Made by a program: the position numbers and the translations under genes | NCBI GenBank assembly: GCA_013362295.1 | Contig: JABFWJ010000456.1 | Location: forward strand, 1-7,339 | Reading direction: 5' to 3' | Length of the DNA: 7,339 nucleotides | DNA from: Thermoleophilia bacterium | GTDB taxonomy: Bacteria; Actinomycetota; Thermoleophilia; Gaiellales; Gaiellaceae | Part shown: in pieces, positions 5,450 through 7,339 of the stretch | Position numbering within the stretch: position 1 is the stretch's first letter | Layout of the letters: each line of letters opens with the position of its first letter | Notes under the pieces: model-generated | The model's input: the letters and a program-made list of their open reading frames with translations, nothing else | What the model was told of the DNA's origin: nothing | The model's database searches: none

Positions 5450-6373
5450 TCAGACCTTCCGGATGTCCGCCCGGCCGAGGAGCCCCTGCGGCCGGAAGAT
5501 CATGAACGCGATCAGGATCGAGAAGACGATCAGGTCCGACCACTTCGTCGAGATGTAGCCCTGCGCGTACGACTCCGCACAGCCGAGGATCAGCCCGCCG
5601 GCCATCGCGCCGGGGATCGACCCGATCCCTCCGATCACCGCGGCGGTGAATCCCTTCAGGCCGGCGACGAAGCCGATCGCGACCGTTGTCGGCACGCGCA
5701 GCGACTGCAGCACTCCGGCGGCGCCGGCGAGCGCCGAGCCGAGCACGAACGTGAACACGATCACGCGGTCGATGTCGATCCCCATCATCGCCGCGGCCTC
5801 GCGGTCGTACGACGTCGCGCGCATTGCCTTGCCGGTCCGCGTCCTGTTGACGAGGTACCAGAGGACGAACATCAGGACGACCGCGGCAACGACGGTGATG
5901 ATCCTGAGCAGCGCGACGTGGACATTGCCGATGTTGAAGCCCCGTGTGTAGAGCGACGCGTTCGCGAGATCGAACGTGTCGTAGTTGCGCGGCGTCGCAC
6001 CGAAGAGCAGTTGCATCGAGTTGGCGAGGAAGAACGAGACGCCGAGCGCGCTGATCAGCGGCGCGATGCGCGGCGCGTCGCGCAGCGGCCGATAGGCGAA
6101 GCGCTCGATCACGACGCCGAGCGCCGCACAGCCGGCCATTGCGGCGACCGTGATCGTCACGAGCAGGAGCCAGATCGGCACGACAGGGTCGGTCGTCCCG
6201 CCGAGCAGCTGCAGCACTCCGAAGCCGATGAACGACCCGACCATGAAGACGTCCCCGTGCGCGAAGTTCAGCAGCTTCAGGACGCCGTACACCAGCGTGT
6301 AGCCGAGCGCGATCAGCGCGTAGACGCTCCCGAGCGTCAGAGCGTCGACGGTGAGCTGGATGAACTGGTCCAC
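5450..6373 (-). CDS. livH: LivH-type ABC transporter permease
   Basis: Inner-membrane permease, 307 residues, the normal LivH length. The N-terminal LGSVYALIALGYTLVYGVLK (14-33) and LLNFAHGDVFMVG (34-46) are diagnostic. Further motifs are IERFAYRPLRDAPRIAPLIS (89-108), the ATPase-contact loop RTRTGKAMRATSYDREAAAMMG (177-198), GFTAAVIGGIGSIPGAMAGG (241-260), and the C-terminal RPQGLLGR (294-301). Eight or so membrane segments are expected. GTG at 6373-6371 is used because it gives the standard MDQF-like N-terminus; the upstream Shine-Dalgarno is weak. livM starts 6 nt after its stop. The gap to the binding-protein gene (70 nt) holds the hairpin at 6395-6421. Confidence 0.97.
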   Translation of the reverse strand: MDQFIQLTVDALTLGSVYALIALGYTLVYGVLKLLNFAHGDVFMVGSFIGFGVLQLLGGTTDPVVPIWLLLVTITVAAMAGCAALGVVIERFAYRPLRDAPRIAPLISALGVSFFLANSMQLLFGATPRNYDTFDLANASLYTRGFNIGNVHVALLRIITVVAAVVLMFVLWYLVNRTRTGKAMRATSYDREAAAMMGIDIDRVIVFTFVLGSALAGAAGVLQSLRVPTTVAIGFVAGLKGFTAAVIGGIGSIPGAMAGGLILGCAESYAQGYISTKWSDLIVFSILIAFMIFRPQGLLGRADIRKV

Positions 6374-6394
6374 GTCGTGATTCTCGACGGATCA

Positions 6395-6421
6395 GGGGCG
6401 GCCCGGAAACCGGGCCGCCCC
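6395..6421 (-). terminator. GC-rich hairpin between binding-protein gene and livH (attenuator or mRNA-stabilising stem)
   Basis: A perfect 12-bp inverted repeat: GGGGCGGCCCGG (6395-6406), loop AAA, CCGGGCCGCCCC (6410-6421). It lies 22 nt after the binding-protein stop codon and 21 nt before the livH start. There is no T tract on the minus strand, so complete intrinsic termination is doubtful. Partial termination, or protection of the upstream message, is a common arrangement that yields more binding protein than permease. It is unrelated in sequence to the 33-nt repeats. Confidence 0.65.
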
Positions 6422-6443
6422 CGCCGTCGTGTCGTGCCGCCGG

Positions 6444-7339
6444 CTAGCCGACGAGCTTGTACGTGCCGCTCGACTGGATCTGGAAGATGTAGAACTTCGC
6501 GTTCAGGGGATCGTTGGTCTTCGTCGACCACCTGAACTTCCCGCCGAGGATCCAGTTGTTGATCTTCACCCTCTTGATGTTGCGGAGGACGGCCTGGCGC
6601 GTCGCCTGGCCGTGGCCCTGCTTGCAGGCGAGAGCGATCGCGTTCAGCGCGATCTGCGCCGCGCCGTAGCTCGGCGGGCCGAACGAGCCCACCGTCTTGC
6701 CGGGGTTGGCCTTCTTCCAGCCGGCGATGATCGACGCGTCGGCCTTGATGCCCGTGATGTCGGGAGCGAAGTTCGACACGTACGACCCCGCGACCTTGAA
6801 GGCCGACGAGTCGTTCGAGCCGTCACCGCCGAACACCTTCGCCTTCTTGCCCTGCTCGACGAGCTGCTGGGCGAACGTCTGCGCGTCGCCCGGCTTCTGC
6901 GTCGGGAAGAACACGACATCGGCATCGTTCGGCACCTTCGTCACGAAGGCCGAGTAGTCGGTCGTCGTGTTCGGCGCCGAGAGCCGGCTCGTCGACACGC
7001 CGCCCTTCTTGAGCGTCGACTCGACCGCGTCCGCCAGGCCGAGCGAGTACGGCTCCTGGAAGTCGAGGACCACGACCTTCTTGACCTTCAGGTTCTTGAT
7101 CATGAAGTTCGCGTCCGAGGGGCCCTGGATGTAGTCGCCCGGGACGACACGGAAGAACGCTGCCGTCGCTTCCCTGTTCGACCCCTGGGTCAACGACGTG
7201 CGCGTCGCCGACGGCGAGATGTGCGCGATCTTCGCCTGGAAGTACGTCGTGCTCGAGGCGGCGACGGCTCCGGACGTGGACGGTCCGAGCACGGCGAGAA
7301 CGCTCTTGTCCGCAACGTACTTCTGCGCGAGCGCCTGCG
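6444..7339 (-). CDS. Branched-chain amino acid-type ABC transporter substrate-binding protein (partial, N-terminus off window)
   Basis: Extracytoplasmic binding protein of the LivJ/LivK (Peripla_BP_6) family. The last 297 residues are visible of about 380-400 usual; the signal peptide and first strands lie beyond 7339. Recognisable segments are VLAVLGPSTSGAVAA with ISPSATRTSLT (first lobe), FFRVVPGDYIQGPSDANFM, the hinge-side VKKVVVLDFQEPYSLGLADAV, DYSAFVTKVPNDADVVFFP, KVFGGDGSNDSSAF, and the C-terminal GGKFRWSTKTNDPLNAKFYIFQI. The LGPSTSG and SPSAT loops normally grip the ligand's carboxylate and amino groups, which fits an amino-acid-like ligand, but related proteins bind amides, urea or aromatic acids. 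It delivers the ligand to LivH-LivM encoded just downstream. The reading frame stays open to the window edge, and its methionine-equivalent codons near 7292 are internal. Confidence 0.95.
   Translation of the reverse strand, partial: QALAQKYVADKSVLAVLGPSTSGAVAASSTTYFQAKIAHISPSATRTSLTQGSNREATAAFFRVVPGDYIQGPSDANFMIKNLKVKKVVVLDFQEPYSLGLADAVESTLKKGGVSTSRLSAPNTTTDYSAFVTKVPNDADVVFFPTQKPGDAQTFAQQLVEQGKKAKVFGGDGSNDSSAFKVAGSYVSNFAPDITGIKADASIIAGWKKANPGKTVGSFGPPSYGAAQIALNAIALACKQGHGQATRQAVLRNIKRVKINNWILGGKFRWSTKTNDPLNAKFYIFQIQSSGTYKLVG

Noticed and set aside
4232..6535. Very long plus-strand open frame (767 codons) opposite livM and livH
   Set aside because: It is the antisense of two certain permease genes. 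Its translation is low-complexity Arg/Asp/Glu/His/Gln-rich, as expected for GC-rich antisense reading, with no recognisable domain.
1..7339. A defence or otherwise wholly new multi-gene system
   Set aside because: All the proteins belong to well-known transport and metabolic families. Novelty here is limited to the repeat family and variants within LivG and LivM.

Overview
This window is G+C-rich (roughly two thirds by eye). Every gene I can support lies on the minus strand, so the biology reads from right to left. The base composition, the ABC-transporter cluster and the CO-dehydrogenase-type molybdenum hydroxylase subunits fit a high-GC soil-type actinobacterium, possibly of the Thermoleophilia. 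No marker gene proves this, and the lineage is an inference.

Layout in transcription order. (1) 7339-6444: C-terminal three quarters of a branched-chain-amino-acid-type (LivJ/K, Peripla_BP_6) substrate-binding protein, cut by the window edge. (2) A strong GC hairpin at 6395-6421. (3) A tightly packed permease/ATPase set: livH (6373-5450), livM (5443-3980), livG (3980-3213) and livF (3216-2512), with gaps of 6 nt or less or short overlaps. (4) A class V PLP-dependent aminotransferase-like enzyme (2522-1344) whose only plausible start is a TTG overlapping the end of livF. (5) A 164-nt intergenic region (1343-1180) holding two hairpin repeats, a 12-bp palindrome and an AT-rich promoter-like site. 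(6) The FAD subunit (1179-373) and the [2Fe-2S] subunit (364 to beyond position 1) of a xanthine dehydrogenase/CO dehydrogenase-family hydroxylase. The molybdopterin subunit would be expected just off the left edge.

Together the genes read as uptake of a small amino-acid-like or nitrogen-containing compound (binding protein plus LivHMGF), followed by intracellular metabolism by a PLP enzyme and perhaps by a molybdenum hydroxylase. The substrate cannot be read from the sequence.

The most unusual signal is a family of three 33-nt hairpins (15-bp arms around a TGC loop) at 1266-1298, 1307-1339 and 2475-2507. They bracket the aminotransferase gene. One copy lies in frame inside the gene's N-terminal coding sequence, contributing exactly 11 codons. 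The copies differ from each other mostly by pair-preserving changes. LivG also appears to lack about 8 residues just before its Walker A motif, and LivM has an extra hydrophobic region before its C-terminal signature.
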